64,000 nt of DNA from Pontixanthobacter gangjinensis (GTDB lineage: Bacteria; Pseudomonadota; Alphaproteobacteria; Sphingomonadales; Sphingomonadaceae), in assembly GCF_009827545.1 (NCBI RefSeq), contig NZ_WTYS01000001.1, positions 1,761,772 through 1,825,771 on the forward strand, written 5' to 3'. Under the pieces are notes generated by a model. It was not told the DNA's origin and did no database searches. It was given only the letters and a program-made list of their open reading frames with translations. Positions 1 through 8,617 of the stretch are shown here, piece after piece (the stretch's first letter is position 1; each line of letters opens with the position of its first letter). The position numbers and the translations under genes are program-made.

Positions 1-1118
1 AGGGTCAGGGCCATATTGACCGGATTGAAGCCGCTCTCCAATTAGTGCGTCAGTCGCTCGATTGGGAACGCGCCTTGCGCCGTCTGGATGAATTGAACGC
101 CCGTGTAGAAGATCCGACTCTGTGGGATGATCCCAAGCAGGCGCAAGCACTAATGCGCGAGCAGAAATTGCTTGAAACATCGGTAAACACCGTCCGCGAA
201 ATTTCATCCGAAATGTCCGACGCTTGCGAGTTCATCGATATGGGCGAAGCAGAGGGCGATGAAGACATCGTCAATGACGGATTGGCCAGCCTCGAAAAGC
301 TTGCCGACCGCGCAGATGCTGACAAGGTTCAGGCACTGCTCGCCGGCGAAGCGGACGGGTTCGACACTTACATAGAAATTCACGCGGGCGCTGGCGGGAC
401 AGAAAGCCAGGACTGGGCAGAAATGCTGCAACGGATGTATTCACGCTGGGCCGAACGCAAAGGCTATAAGGTTGAGCTTGTCGACTATCATGCAGGTGAG
501 CAGGCCGGGATCAAATCCGCGACTTTGTTGGTGAAGGGCGAGAATGCCTACGGTTACGCCAAGACCGAAAGCGGCGTGCACCGTCTGGTTCGTATCAGCC
601 CGTATGATAGCGCGGCGCGGCGCCATACCAGTTTCAGTTCGGTCTGGGTCTATCCGGTTATCGACGATGATTTCGAAGTCGACATTAATGAAAGCGACTT
701 GAAGATTGATACTTATCGCGCGTCGGGCGCTGGTGGCCAACATGTCAACACGACCGATTCTGCAGTGCGCATTACCCACCAGCCGACCGGAATTGTCGTC
801 GCCAGCCAGAACGATCGTAGCCAACATAAGAACCGTGCAACCGCAATGAATATGCTGAAAGCGCGGCTGTTCGAACGCGAGATGGCAGAGCGCGAGGCGG
901 CAGCAGGCAGTGAGTATGAATCGAAGACAGAGATTGGCTGGGGCCACCAGATCCGATCTTATGTCTTGCAGCCATACCAAATGGTCAAGGACTTGCGGAC
1001 TGGCGTCACCTCAACCGCGCCGGACAGCGTTTTGGATGGCGCAATTGACGAATTTATCTCAGCGGCGTTGGCGCAACGGGTGACTGGTGAAGCAGTTGAT
1101 GTGGAGGATGTTGATTAG
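1..1118 (+). CDS. prfB: Peptide chain release factor 2 (RF2), 5' end cut by window
   Basis: RF2 recognises UGA and UAA in the ribosomal A site and triggers release of the finished peptide. The reading frame is open from base 3 through the GTG at 45, so that GTG is internal and the true start lies left of the window. The catalytic GGQ tripeptide is encoded at 732-740 within RASGAGGQHVN. The stop-recognition loop reads SPY (in VRISPYDSAARRHTSF) where E. coli RF2 has SPF. In E. coli an in-frame UGA follows the leucine codon of the RGYLDYD region and needs a +1 shift; here the matching stretch (RQSLDWE, from 48) is continuous, so no programmed frameshift is visible. Identification is firm; only the N-terminus is missing. 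Confidence 0.96.
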   Translation, partial: GQGHIDRIEAALQLVRQSLDWERALRRLDELNARVEDPTLWDDPKQAQALMREQKLLETSVNTVREISSEMSDACEFIDMGEAEGDEDIVNDGLASLEKLADRADADKVQALLAGEADGFDTYIEIHAGAGGTESQDWAEMLQRMYSRWAERKGYKVELVDYHAGEQAGIKSATLLVKGENAYGYAKTESGVHRLVRISPYDSAARRHTSFSSVWVYPVIDDDFEVDINESDLKIDTYRASGAGGQHVNTTDSAVRITHQPTGIVVASQNDRSQHKNRATAMNMLKARLFEREMAEREAAAGSEYESKTEIGWGHQIRSYVLQPYQMVKDLRTGVTSTAPDSVLDGAIDEFISAALAQRVTGEAVDVEDVD

Positions 1119-1196
1119 TGCTTTCGGGATGTCGCGGCGCAAGTTTTATGCTTGCGAACTTTACCGCAGGGGCCCGGTCGGATTAAGGCGAATTTG

Positions 1197-1967
1197 ATGA
1201 ATGTTTCTGCGCAAATTGGCCCGGCACTGATAGCTTTGGCTGCCGGTGGGTTGCTGTTATCGAGCTGTAAGCCGGTGACAGATAACGACCGCCCGGAAAC
1301 TGCGCTTGAATTTCCGCTTCCTGATCGGCCTGTGTCTGAGATTGGCGGTAATTCATTCTCTACCGAGACTGCTCGCGATGCTGCTGGCGAGGCTGAGACA
1401 GTGATGGACTTGGCTGAGATAAAGCCGGGAATGACCGTTGCCGATATCGGTGCGGGGGAGGGGTATTACACAGTTCGTTTGGCAGAACGTGTCGGCGCCG
1501 AAGGCAGGGTGCTGGCGCAGGACATAGACGAACAGGCGCTGGTTCGGCTTGGCACGCGAGTGGAGAAGGACAGGCTAGATAATGTCTCGATCAAGCCAGG
1601 TGCTGGCGATGATCCGCGTTTGCCGCAAGATAGTTTTGACCGGATTTTCCTCGTGCATATGTATCATGAGGTGCAAGAGCCTTATGCATTTCTCTATCGG
1701 CTTTGGCCTGCATTAAGAGAAGGTGGACAAGTAATTGTGGTCGATGTTGACCGCCCGACCGACCAACACGGAATTGATCCGCTACTGCTTTCGTGCGAAT
1801 TCAAGCAGGTTGGTTTTGAACTGGTTACATTCAAGGATGCGCCGGAGCTTGCTGGGTACTATGCACAATTCAAAGCAGCCGCTACGAGGCCGGAACCAAA
1901 AGATATAAAGCCGTGCCGTGGGCCAGAAAATGGCTCAGCGGATAAGAAATTCAAAGCGGCAAAATAG
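1197..1967 (+). CDS. Lipoprotein with class I SAM-methyltransferase fold
   Basis: A protein of 256 aa from the ATG at 1197; a TTG at 1152 would lengthen it. The ATG is preferred because it opens directly into a lipoprotein signal: a hydrophobic stretch with lipobox LLSSC around residues 22-26. The body carries a Rossmann SAM-binding motif I (VADIGAGEGYYT), an acidic residue after strand 2 (AQDID) and later strands of the methyltransferase fold (DRIFLVHMYHEV, GGQVIVVDVDRP). Substrate unknown. It sits 78 bases after prfB and 25 bases before a flavin oxidoreductase on the same strand. The lipid anchor is odd because SAM is cytoplasmic; the domain may bind something else or be inactive. Confidence 0.75.
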   Translation: MNVSAQIGPALIALAAGGLLLSSCKPVTDNDRPETALEFPLPDRPVSEIGGNSFSTETARDAAGEAETVMDLAEIKPGMTVADIGAGEGYYTVRLAERVGAEGRVLAQDIDEQALVRLGTRVEKDRLDNVSIKPGAGDDPRLPQDSFDRIFLVHMYHEVQEPYAFLYRLWPALREGGQVIVVDVDRPTDQHGIDPLLLSCEFKQVGFELVTFKDAPELAGYYAQFKAAATRPEPKDIKPCRGPENGSADKKFKAAK

Positions 1968-1992
1968 GTCGTAATTCAAGGGTTGATGGACA

Positions 1993-3399
1993 ATGGGATT
2001 TAAGGGATTGAGCCCGATCAAGTATGGCGGACGCGAAGTCTGGCCCTTGATCGAAGGCGGCAAAGGCGTTTCGGCAACCAATCACATGAGCTCCGGCGCG
2101 TGGGCTGCTGCTGGCGGTATTGGAACCGTCAGTGCAGTAAATGCCGACAGCACCGATGAGAATGGCGAAATCATTCCGCAGCTCTATCCCCAAAAAACCC
2201 GCAAAGAACGGCACGAACAGCTGATCCGTTACGGCATCGATGGTGGGACCGAGCAGGTTCAAAAAGCTTATGAAATGTCCAACGGACAGGGTGCGATTAA
2301 CATCAATGTCTTGTGGGAAATGGGCGGCGCGCAAGCAGTGCTCGAAGGGATTCTCGAAAACACTAAAGGCATGGTTAGTGGCGTAACTTGCGGCGCGGGG
2401 ATGCCGTATAAGCTGGCGGAAATAGCCGCGCGCTACAATGTCAGCTATTTACCGATCATCAGTTCTGCGCGCGCGTTCCGCGCTTTATGGAAGCGCAGTT
2501 ATCACAAGGTCCCTGATCTAATGGCGGCGGTAGTCTATGAGGACCCGTGGCTCGCGGGCGGGCATAACGGACTGTCCAACGCAGAGGACCCACGCGAACC
2601 ACAGGATCCCTATCCACGCGTTGCTGCTTTGCGTGAAACGATGCGCAAGGAAGGCGTTTCGGAAGAATGCGTGATTGTGATGGCAGGCGGCGTCTGGGCG
2701 CTGAATGAATGGGAAAACTGGATCGATAACCCTGAACTTGGCAAAATCGCATTCCAGTTCGGCACGCGCCCCTTGCTAACTCAGGAAAGCCCGATCCCGC
2801 AGGAATGGAAAGACATGTTGCGTACGGTCGAACCGGGCGATGTCTTGCTCCATAAATTCTCGCCAACCGGGTTCTATTCCTCGGCGGTCAAGAATCCGTT
2901 CCTGTTCGATTTGATTGATCGTAGCGAGCGGCAGATTAGTTTCTCCAAAGAGCAAACCGGCGACCATTCGGTCCAACTGGGCTTTGGCGGCAAAGGCGCG
3001 AAATTGTGGGTTGCGCCAGCTGATCAGGAAAACGCTCGCGTCTGGATGGGCGAGGGCCATTCCGAAGCACTAAAGACACCTGATGATACGCTGGTGTTTG
3101 TGACGCCAGAAAAGCGCGACGTAATCCGAAAAGATCAGACCGATTGCATGGGCTGCCTGTCACATTGCGCGTTCTCGTCTTGGAAAGACCACGATGATTA
3201 TACCACTGGCCGCCTCGCTGATCCGCGTAGCTTCTGCATCCAGAAGAACCTGCAAAATATCGCGCATGGTGAACCGGTTGACGAGAACCTCGCCTTTGCC
3301 GGACACACAGCATACCGGTTCAAGCAGGATCCGTTTTATTCCAACGGCTTTACGCCGACGGTGAAAGAATTGGTTGACCGGATATTGACGGGGGAGTGA
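1993..3399 (+). CDS. Nitronate monooxygenase / 2-nitropropane dioxygenase-like FMN protein
   Basis: A 468-aa protein that resembles the NAD(P)H-dependent flavin oxidoreductase (NPD) family, TIM-barrel FMN enzymes. Supporting segments are the N-terminal SATNHMSSGAWAAAGGIGTV, the mid-protein VSGVTCGAGMPYKLAE, a glycine-rich AGGHNG and the phosphate-binding-like region VIVMAGGVWA followed by AFQFGTRPLLT. The length exceeds the usual ~320-350 aa. The extra C-terminal part holds clustered cysteines (TDCMGCLSHCAF at about residues 382-393, then FCIQKN), which could bind a metal or Fe-S cluster; this is inference. Physiological substrate unknown. The ATG at 1993 follows the lipoprotein gene closely and may be co-transcribed. 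Confidence 0.75.
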   Translation: MGFKGLSPIKYGGREVWPLIEGGKGVSATNHMSSGAWAAAGGIGTVSAVNADSTDENGEIIPQLYPQKTRKERHEQLIRYGIDGGTEQVQKAYEMSNGQGAININVLWEMGGAQAVLEGILENTKGMVSGVTCGAGMPYKLAEIAARYNVSYLPIISSARAFRALWKRSYHKVPDLMAAVVYEDPWLAGGHNGLSNAEDPREPQDPYPRVAALRETMRKEGVSEECVIVMAGGVWALNEWENWIDNPELGKIAFQFGTRPLLTQESPIPQEWKDMLRTVEPGDVLLHKFSPTGFYSSAVKNPFLFDLIDRSERQISFSKEQTGDHSVQLGFGGKGAKLWVAPADQENARVWMGEGHSEALKTPDDTLVFVTPEKRDVIRKDQTDCMGCLSHCAFSSWKDHDDYTTGRLADPRSFCIQKNLQNIAHGEPVDENLAFAGHTAYRFKQDPFYSNGFTPTVKELVDRILTGE

Positions 3400-3507
3400 G
3401 GTCGGACTTCGACCCAGTTGCGGACACTCCGTCCAAGCCCCGCATTAATACGCCAAGGCGGGCGCTATCCAATTATGGCACACCCACTGAGCCTGCGTCA
3501 CCATACC

Positions 3508-4539
3508 TTAAAGGAGCGCATCCAGCACTTGATCCGGCGGGCGGTGTCCGTCGGCCCAGAAACGGATATTGGCGATGACTTTCTCGCCAGAGGCCTCGCG
3601 TCCCTCTGCGGTGGCGCTGCCGATATGGGGTAGGGTCATGACATTGGGGTGGGCTAGCAAGCGCTTGTCGACATTGGGTTCATCGGGATAGACATCAAGA
3701 CCAGCCCCGGCGATGGCACCGCTTTGGAGGGCCGTGATCAATGCCTCCTGATCGACCAGGTCGCCGCGCGCGGTGTTGATCAGGCATGAGCCGGGCTTCA
3801 TCAAATCAAACCGGTCCTTGTCATAGAAACCGATGGTTTTTTCCGTCGCAGGGCAATGCAGCGTGACAATATCCGACGCTGCAATCAGATCATCTTCGTG
3901 CTCGAAGAATTGCGCGCCGAGCATAGTTTCTACCGCAAGCGGCAGCCGGTGCCGGTTGTGATAAGCGATCTTAAGACCGAAGGCGCGCGCACGATGGGCG
4001 ACGGCTTGGCCAATCCGGCCCATTCCGATGATGCCGAGAACCTTTCCGCCCAATTGCCGCCCGAGCATTCCAGATGGTGCCCATCCGGTCCATTCGCCGC
4101 GGCGAACCAACGACACGCCTTCGCGCACCCGGCGCGGAACGCCGATAATCAACGCTAAGGTCAGATCGGCGGTATCGTCGGTGAAAACGCTGGGGGTATT
4201 GGTGACCATGATGCCGCGTTCGCGCGCGGCCTTCAGGTCAATATGATCCGTTCCTGCACCGAAGCTGGCGATCAATTTCAACCTTTCGCCAGCACTGTCA
4301 ATCAAGGCGCTGTCGATACGGTCTGTTACCGTAGGAACCAGAACGTCGATGCCTTGCATCGAAGCGGTCAGTTCTTCGCGCGTCATGGGAATATCTGTGG
4401 TGTTCAAAGTGGTGTCAAACAATTCGCTCATCCGCGCTTCAATGCTTGGCATTAGATGGCGCGTGACAGCGACTTTCGGAGTGCCTTCAACCCGGCGTGT
4501 GTTGATATCGTTTGGATTAGGAGCGTTGGCATGAGGCAT
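3508..4539 (-). CDS. D-isomer-specific 2-hydroxyacid dehydrogenase (glyoxylate reductase-like)
   Basis: A 343-aa NAD(P)H-dependent reductase of the D-2-hydroxyacid dehydrogenase family. Visible family features: the Rossmann motif GIIGMGRIGQAVA, the catalytic Arg in NTARGDLVD, the Glu in GAGLDVYPDEPNV and the His in LPHIGSATAE, in the usual order. The N-terminal KVAVTRHLMPSIEARM resembles glyoxylate/hydroxypyruvate reductases (GyaR type), so that is the most likely activity, but substrate cannot be fixed from sequence. No convincing ribosome binding site precedes the ATG at 4539, so the start could be slightly internal. It converges with the upstream plus-strand gene across a 108-base gap in which nothing else was recognised. 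Confidence 0.85.
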   Translation of the reverse strand: MPHANAPNPNDINTRRVEGTPKVAVTRHLMPSIEARMSELFDTTLNTTDIPMTREELTASMQGIDVLVPTVTDRIDSALIDSAGERLKLIASFGAGTDHIDLKAARERGIMVTNTPSVFTDDTADLTLALIIGVPRRVREGVSLVRRGEWTGWAPSGMLGRQLGGKVLGIIGMGRIGQAVAHRARAFGLKIAYHNRHRLPLAVETMLGAQFFEHEDDLIAASDIVTLHCPATEKTIGFYDKDRFDLMKPGSCLINTARGDLVDQEALITALQSGAIAGAGLDVYPDEPNVDKRLLAHPNVMTLPHIGSATAEGREASGEKVIANIRFWADGHRPPDQVLDALL

Positions 4540-4645
4540 GATTAGGGCGCTAGGACGGCTTGATAGTGAGCGTCAAGCTGGCCAGCGCGGAATTTCCGGT
4601 GAATCATGCTTGAATGCTGGGGCTGGGGGGCGCTAATATCAGGTC

Positions 4646-5116
4646 ATGCGTTTTCGGATTCTCTTCTGCCTTTCTTTATTGTTCGTGTTGCTTCAGCCCC
4701 CGCTGCATGCGCAAGACCGTGACGTTCCCTATTGGGCGTCGATTAAGACAAATGAATTGAACATGCGCGTAGGCCCGAGCCGCGACTATAAAGTCAGCTG
4801 GGTTTACCGGCGTGAGCAATTGCCGCTCAAGGTCCTTCGTGTGGTTGATGGCTGGCGCTTGGTGCAGGATTCAGAAGGCACGCAAGGCTGGGTTTCAAGC
4901 AGCCTGTTAAGTCCGCGCCTCACAGCGCTGGTGGTTGGTGAAGGACTTGCCCCAATGCGCGACGCAGCAAACGCCAACGGCGGTCTTAAGTGGAATCTCG
5001 AGCCGGGAGTTGTTGGCTATCTTGGCGGTTGTAGCGATGGTTGGTGCGAACTTGATGTTAAGGGGTACAGGGGTTGGGTGTCGCAATCCCGTCTTTGGGG
5101 CGCTGGTGAACCCTAG
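4646..5116 (+). CDS. Secreted bacterial SH3-domain protein
   Basis: A 156-aa protein with an N-terminal signal peptide (FRILFCLSLLFVLLQPP, cleavage likely after LHAQ, about residue 23). Two SH3-like repeats follow. The first has the classic NELNMRVGPSRDYKVSWVY start and GWRLVQ...GWVSSSLL end; the second ends GWCELDVKGYRGWVSQSRLW. Such domains bind peptidoglycan or proteins in the cell envelope, so a periplasmic role is expected. Divergent from the dehydrogenase gene (106 bases apart) and convergent with a small lipoprotein gene, with a shared terminator hairpin between them. Confidence 0.8.
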   Translation: MRFRILFCLSLLFVLLQPPLHAQDRDVPYWASIKTNELNMRVGPSRDYKVSWVYRREQLPLKVLRVVDGWRLVQDSEGTQGWVSSSLLSPRLTALVVGEGLAPMRDAANANGGLKWNLEPGVVGYLGGCSDGWCELDVKGYRGWVSQSRLWGAGEP

Positions 5117-5152
5117 GTAGTATCGAGTGCGTCGAACCAGTGGTGAAAACTA

Positions 5153-5180
5153 AAAGGGCGGCCATTGCTGACCGCCCTTT
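5153..5180. terminator. Bidirectional terminator hairpin
   Basis: Perfect 9-bp stem AAAGGGCGG / CCGCCCTTT with a 10-base loop, placed between two convergent genes. Read on the minus strand the stem is followed by a T-rich run (TTTTAGTTTT), so it should stop the lipoprotein transcript well. On the plus strand the tail is only CCCTTTGAAATT, so termination of the SH3 gene is probably weaker. Confidence 0.75.
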
Positions 5181-5202
5181 GAAATTAGAAAAGTTGTGAA
5201 GC

Positions 5203-5598
5203 TTAGCCTGCAGGTGCGACAGTAACGGTCTCACCAGCATCCGAAGTTGCGGTGAAGGAGCCGGTCTCGTCAGCCGCAGTTGCGGTCCAGCATACTTCGC
5301 CCTCATCTTCGCCGTCGCCAGCTGGATCGAAGCACGAACGCGCGCCTTCTGAAGTATATGTTCCTTTGATCTCGGCGCCATCAACCGTCGCTGTGTACAC
5401 GCCAACTTCGTTGGTCGTGTAAGGTACGACGGTGCCGTCCGCATAGGTTGCGGTGTAAGATCCGGGTGCCGGTGCGGTTACAGCAGCAGCGGCTACTTCT
5501 TCGGTTGCAGCAATGTCTGTTGTCGCCGCGTCGTCTGCAGCTTTCTCACCGCATGCGGCCAGTGTGGCGACAGCAGCTAGTGCTAGGAATTTTTTCAT
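5203..5598 (-). CDS. Small secreted lipoprotein, function unknown
   Basis: 131 aa from the ATG at 5598, which has a good ribosome site (GGAG) about 9 bases upstream; the longer open frame to 5745 lacks one and would place the signal internally. The N-terminus is a lipoprotein signal (MKKFLALAAVATLAACGEK, lipobox LAAC). An Ala/Thr-rich linker follows, then a compact Gly/Thr-rich beta-like domain (PGSYTATYADGTVVPYTTNE) with two cysteines (ARSCFDP, EVCWTA). No known family recognised. It converges with the SH3 gene and lies downstream of the thiolase gene on the same strand, 103 bases away. Confidence 0.75.
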   Translation of the reverse strand: MKKFLALAAVATLAACGEKAADDAATTDIAATEEVAAAAVTAPAPGSYTATYADGTVVPYTTNEVGVYTATVDGAEIKGTYTSEGARSCFDPAGDGEDEGEVCWTATAADETGSFTATSDAGETVTVAPAG

Positions 5599-5701
5599 TG
5601 GAGGTCTCCCTCTGCGGAATTGCAGGCGCGCATTATGCGACTTGCCGTCATAATTGGCAAGGATCCGGTCGATCAGCCTCACTGCGGCGTACACGTAATC
5701 G

Positions 5702-6898
5702 TTAAACCATTTCGACCGCAATTGCCGTGGCTTCTCCGCCGCCAATGCAAAGGCTGGCGATGCCGCGCTTCTTGCCCTGTTGCTTTAGCGCGTTGAGCAA
5801 CGTTACGATAATCCGTGTGCCGCTCGCACCGATAGGATGGCCCAGAGCCGTGCCGCCACCATTTACATTGATCTTGTCGTGGGGGATGCCGATGTCGCGC
5901 ATGGCAAACATCGCCACGCAGGCGAATGCTTCGTTCACTTCCCACAGATCGACATCATCGACCGACCAGCCTGCCTTTTCGAGGACAGAGTTAATCGCGC
6001 CAATCGGGGCGATCGTAAATTCCGAAGGTTCCTGAGCATGCGCGGCGGTCGCAATCAGAGTTGCGATTGGCGCTTGGCCATTGGCCTTGGCTACGCTGTC
6101 ACGCGTCAGCACAACGGCGGCTGCACCGTCCGAGATCGAGCTTGAGGTTGCTGCGGTGATCGTGCCGTCTTTAGCGAAGGCGGGGCGCAATGTCGGGATT
6201 TTGTCCGGCATGCCGCGACCGGGCTGCTCGTCAGTATCGACCAGATGCTCGCCTTTGCGAGTTTTGACGGTGACGGCCACAACCTCGTCTGCGAATGCAC
6301 CGCTTGCAATAGCGGCGTTGGCACGGCGCAGGCTTTCGATCGAATAATCGTCCATTTCCTCGCGGGTCAGCTGATATTCATTGGCTGTATCCTGCGCGAA
6401 TGTTCCCATGGCCCGGCCCGCTTCGTAGGCATCTTCGAGGCCGTCTAGGAACATGTGATCGTAAGTCGTGTCGTGGCCGATGCGCGCCCCGGAACGATGC
6501 TTCTTAAGCAGATACGGGGCATTGGTCATGCTCTCCATTCCGCCCGCAATTATTGTGTCGGCAGAGCCTGATGCAAGCGCCTCGGCACCCATAATAACCG
6601 TCTGCATACCTGATCCGCAAACCTTGTTCACGGTGGTCGCCTGAACCGATTTTGGCAATCCAGCCTTTAGCGCCGCTTGGCGGGCGGGGGCTTGACCAAG
6701 ACCAGCGGGGAGAACGCAGCCCATATAGATACGGTCAATCGAGGCGCCGTCTGCTCCGGAACGCTCAACAGCTGCCTTTACCGCAGTTGCGCCCAGATCG
6801 GTTGCTTCGACATCGGACAACGCCCCTTGCATGCCGCCCATCGGGGTGCGGGCATAGGACAGAAATACAATAGGGTCATTGGCGGAAAACTGGGCCAT
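5702..6898 (-). CDS. Acetyl-CoA C-acetyltransferase (thiolase)
   Basis: 398-aa thiolase that condenses two acetyl-CoA to acetoacetyl-CoA or runs the reverse cleavage in beta-oxidation. The acyl-carrying cysteine is C94 in NKVCGSGMQT; the family signatures NEAFACVAMFA, NGGGTALGHPIGASGTR (catalytic His) and the second cysteine in SLCIGGGEATA are all present. Length is typical (about 390-400). The ATG at 6898 has GAAAGG about 9 bases upstream. Divergent from an aldehyde dehydrogenase gene; the 171-base gap should hold both promoters. The sequence does not show whether it works in degradation or in polyhydroxyalkanoate synthesis. Confidence 0.93.
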   Translation of the reverse strand: MAQFSANDPIVFLSYARTPMGGMQGALSDVEATDLGATAVKAAVERSGADGASIDRIYMGCVLPAGLGQAPARQAALKAGLPKSVQATTVNKVCGSGMQTVIMGAEALASGSADTIIAGGMESMTNAPYLLKKHRSGARIGHDTTYDHMFLDGLEDAYEAGRAMGTFAQDTANEYQLTREEMDDYSIESLRRANAAIASGAFADEVVAVTVKTRKGEHLVDTDEQPGRGMPDKIPTLRPAFAKDGTITAATSSSISDGAAAVVLTRDSVAKANGQAPIATLIATAAHAQEPSEFTIAPIGAINSVLEKAGWSVDDVDLWEVNEAFACVAMFAMRDIGIPHDKINVNGGGTALGHPIGASGTRIIVTLLNALKQQGKKRGIASLCIGGGEATAIAVEMV

Positions 6899-7069
6899 GG
6901 ATTATGCCTTTCGAGAAGGGGATTTGGATTTGAATCAGGAGTAGTGCTGCACTGCGTCAAAATCAATCGGGATAGCTATGCGTATCCACGCGTTGGGAAG
7001 AACAAGCTTGTCATTCATAGCCAGCTGGTGAACAATCAGTGGCAAATAGATACCAATGGAGAGAACTTA

Positions 7070-8503
7070 ATGGTCGATAATCGCAAAGACGAAATGGAAT
7101 CCATCCTCAAACTTCAGCGTGATGCGTTTACCGCGGCCCGGCCAGAAGCCATTTCGCTTCGCAAAGACAGGATCAAGCGCGCGATTGCGCTGCTGGTCGA
7201 TAATGGCGAAGAATTGTGCCAAGCCATGAACGAAGATTTCGGCAATCGCAGCCGCGATATGAGCATGATGACTGACATCGCCAGCAGCGTGAATTTCGGC
7301 AAATATTGCCTCAAGAATATCGACAAATGGTCGAGGCCTGAAAAACGCGGCGTCACATTTCCACTTGGTTTGCTTGGCGCGAAGGCCGAAGTCCGATTTG
7401 AGCCCAAGGGTGTGATTGGCATCATGAGTCCATGGAATTTCCCCGTCCAACTTTCCTTCAGCCCATTGATGCAGGTGCTCGCAGCGGGCAACCGAGCGAT
7501 AATCAAGCCTTCCGAATTTACCGAGGCCACATCGGCTATGATGGCCGAACTGGTTGCAAAATATTTTGCGCAGGAAGAGGTGGCAGTCGTCACTGGCAGC
7601 CCTGAAGTGGCGCAGGCGTTTTCCAATATGCAGTTCGACCATTTGGTGTTTACCGGATCGACCGCGACAGGGCGCCGCGTGATGGAAGCTGCGGGCCGCA
7701 ATCTGGTGCCGGTAACGCTCGAACTTGGTGGTAAATCGCCGGTGGTCCTAGGCCGAAGTGCTGATCTGGAAAAGGCTGGCGAGCGGATCGCTATGGGGAA
7801 GATGATGAATGCTGGCCAAATCTGCCTTGCGCCAGATTATATGATTGTGCCGGAAGAGAATGAGGACGCCGCCGTCGCTGCGGTCCAGCTTGGTGTGCAT
7901 AATCAATATCCGACATTGCTGGAAAATGACGATTACGCATCTGTAGTCACCGACCGCCACTTTGACCGTTTGCAAGATATGGTCGCTGATGCTCGGGCCA
8001 AAGGCGCAGACGTGATTGAAGTCAATCCAGGCGACGAGGACTTTTCCAGCACAAACAGCCGCAAAATGCCGCTGACTATCTTGCGCAATGTGAACGACGA
8101 TATGCTTGCGATGCAAGAGGAAATTTTCGGGCCGGTTCTGCCTGTAAAAACCTATAAGCATGTCGCCGAAGCAGTCGATTATATAAATCAAAATGACCGT
8201 CCGTTGGGCCTCTATTATTTTGGCGCTGACAGTAACGAGCGCGAGCAGGTGCTGACCAAGACAATCTCCGGCGGCGTTACCGTCAACGATGTTATCTTCC
8301 ATATCGCGATGGATGATCTGCCATTTGGCGGGGTCGGCCCATCAGGCATCGGGTCCTATCACGGGCCCGAGGGGTTCAAGGAATTTAGCCACACACGCTC
8401 GGTGTACAGCCAGCCAAAAATCGATGTTGCCAAACTTGGCGGGTTCAAGCCACCCTATGGCAAGGCAAGCAAGAAAGCGATTGCCATGCAGGTCAAGAAG
8501 TAA
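7070..8503 (+). CDS. Coniferyl aldehyde dehydrogenase-type NAD(P)+ aldehyde dehydrogenase
   Basis: 477 aa from the ATG at 7070, which follows GGAGAG by about 7 bases; the open frame extends back to 6677 but that part overlaps the divergent thiolase gene and shows no family similarity. It oxidises aldehydes to acids. Motifs: PWNFPVQLSFSPL, the Glu in VTLELGGKSPVVL and the nucleophile Cys in NAGQICLAPDYMIVPEE, a sequence typical of coniferyl-aldehyde and long-chain/polyol aldehyde dehydrogenases (CalB group). The C-terminal FGGVGPSGIGSYHGPEGF is also typical. Natural substrate uncertain. Confidence 0.88.
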   Translation: MVDNRKDEMESILKLQRDAFTAARPEAISLRKDRIKRAIALLVDNGEELCQAMNEDFGNRSRDMSMMTDIASSVNFGKYCLKNIDKWSRPEKRGVTFPLGLLGAKAEVRFEPKGVIGIMSPWNFPVQLSFSPLMQVLAAGNRAIIKPSEFTEATSAMMAELVAKYFAQEEVAVVTGSPEVAQAFSNMQFDHLVFTGSTATGRRVMEAAGRNLVPVTLELGGKSPVVLGRSADLEKAGERIAMGKMMNAGQICLAPDYMIVPEENEDAAVAAVQLGVHNQYPTLLENDDYASVVTDRHFDRLQDMVADARAKGADVIEVNPGDEDFSSTNSRKMPLTILRNVNDDMLAMQEEIFGPVLPVKTYKHVAEAVDYINQNDRPLGLYYFGADSNEREQVLTKTISGGVTVNDVIFHIAMDDLPFGGVGPSGIGSYHGPEGFKEFSHTRSVYSQPKIDVAKLGGFKPPYGKASKKAIAMQVKK

Positions 8504-8523
8504 CGTTGCGCAAAACGCAATAA

Positions 8524-8552
8524 AGGGCGTGGGGATTTCAACCCCGCGCCCT
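8524..8552 (+). terminator. Hairpin after the aldehyde dehydrogenase gene
   Basis: 11-bp stem AGGGCGTGGGG / CCCCGCGCCCT with one G-T wobble and a 7-base loop, 20 bases after the stop codon. No strong T-run follows, so it may be a Rho-assisted end or an RNA-stabilising hairpin. It separates the aldehyde dehydrogenase from the nuo operon. Confidence 0.55.
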
Positions 8553-8617
8553 CTTGCGAAGCGCGAGGGAGGCGACTAGGGCGCGTCTAACCATTAGAAA
8601 CAGTCGAGTGTGGCGCT

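Noticed and set aside
45-50. GTG as start codon of RF2
   Set aside because: The same frame is open and RF2-like back to the window edge (HIDRIEAALQL precedes it), so the GTG is internal.
441-980. Long minus-strand open frame opposite prfB
   Set aside because: Antisense shadow of a firmly identified gene with no recognisable domain or ribosome site.
3396-3633. Two overlapping short plus-strand ORFs after the flavoprotein gene
   Set aside because: They lie mostly antisense to the dehydrogenase end, have Pro/Arg-rich random-looking products and no family features.
6677-7069. N-terminal extension of the aldehyde dehydrogenase frame
   Set aside because: This part is antisense to the thiolase gene, includes atypical sequence, and a good ribosome site precedes the ATG at 7070.
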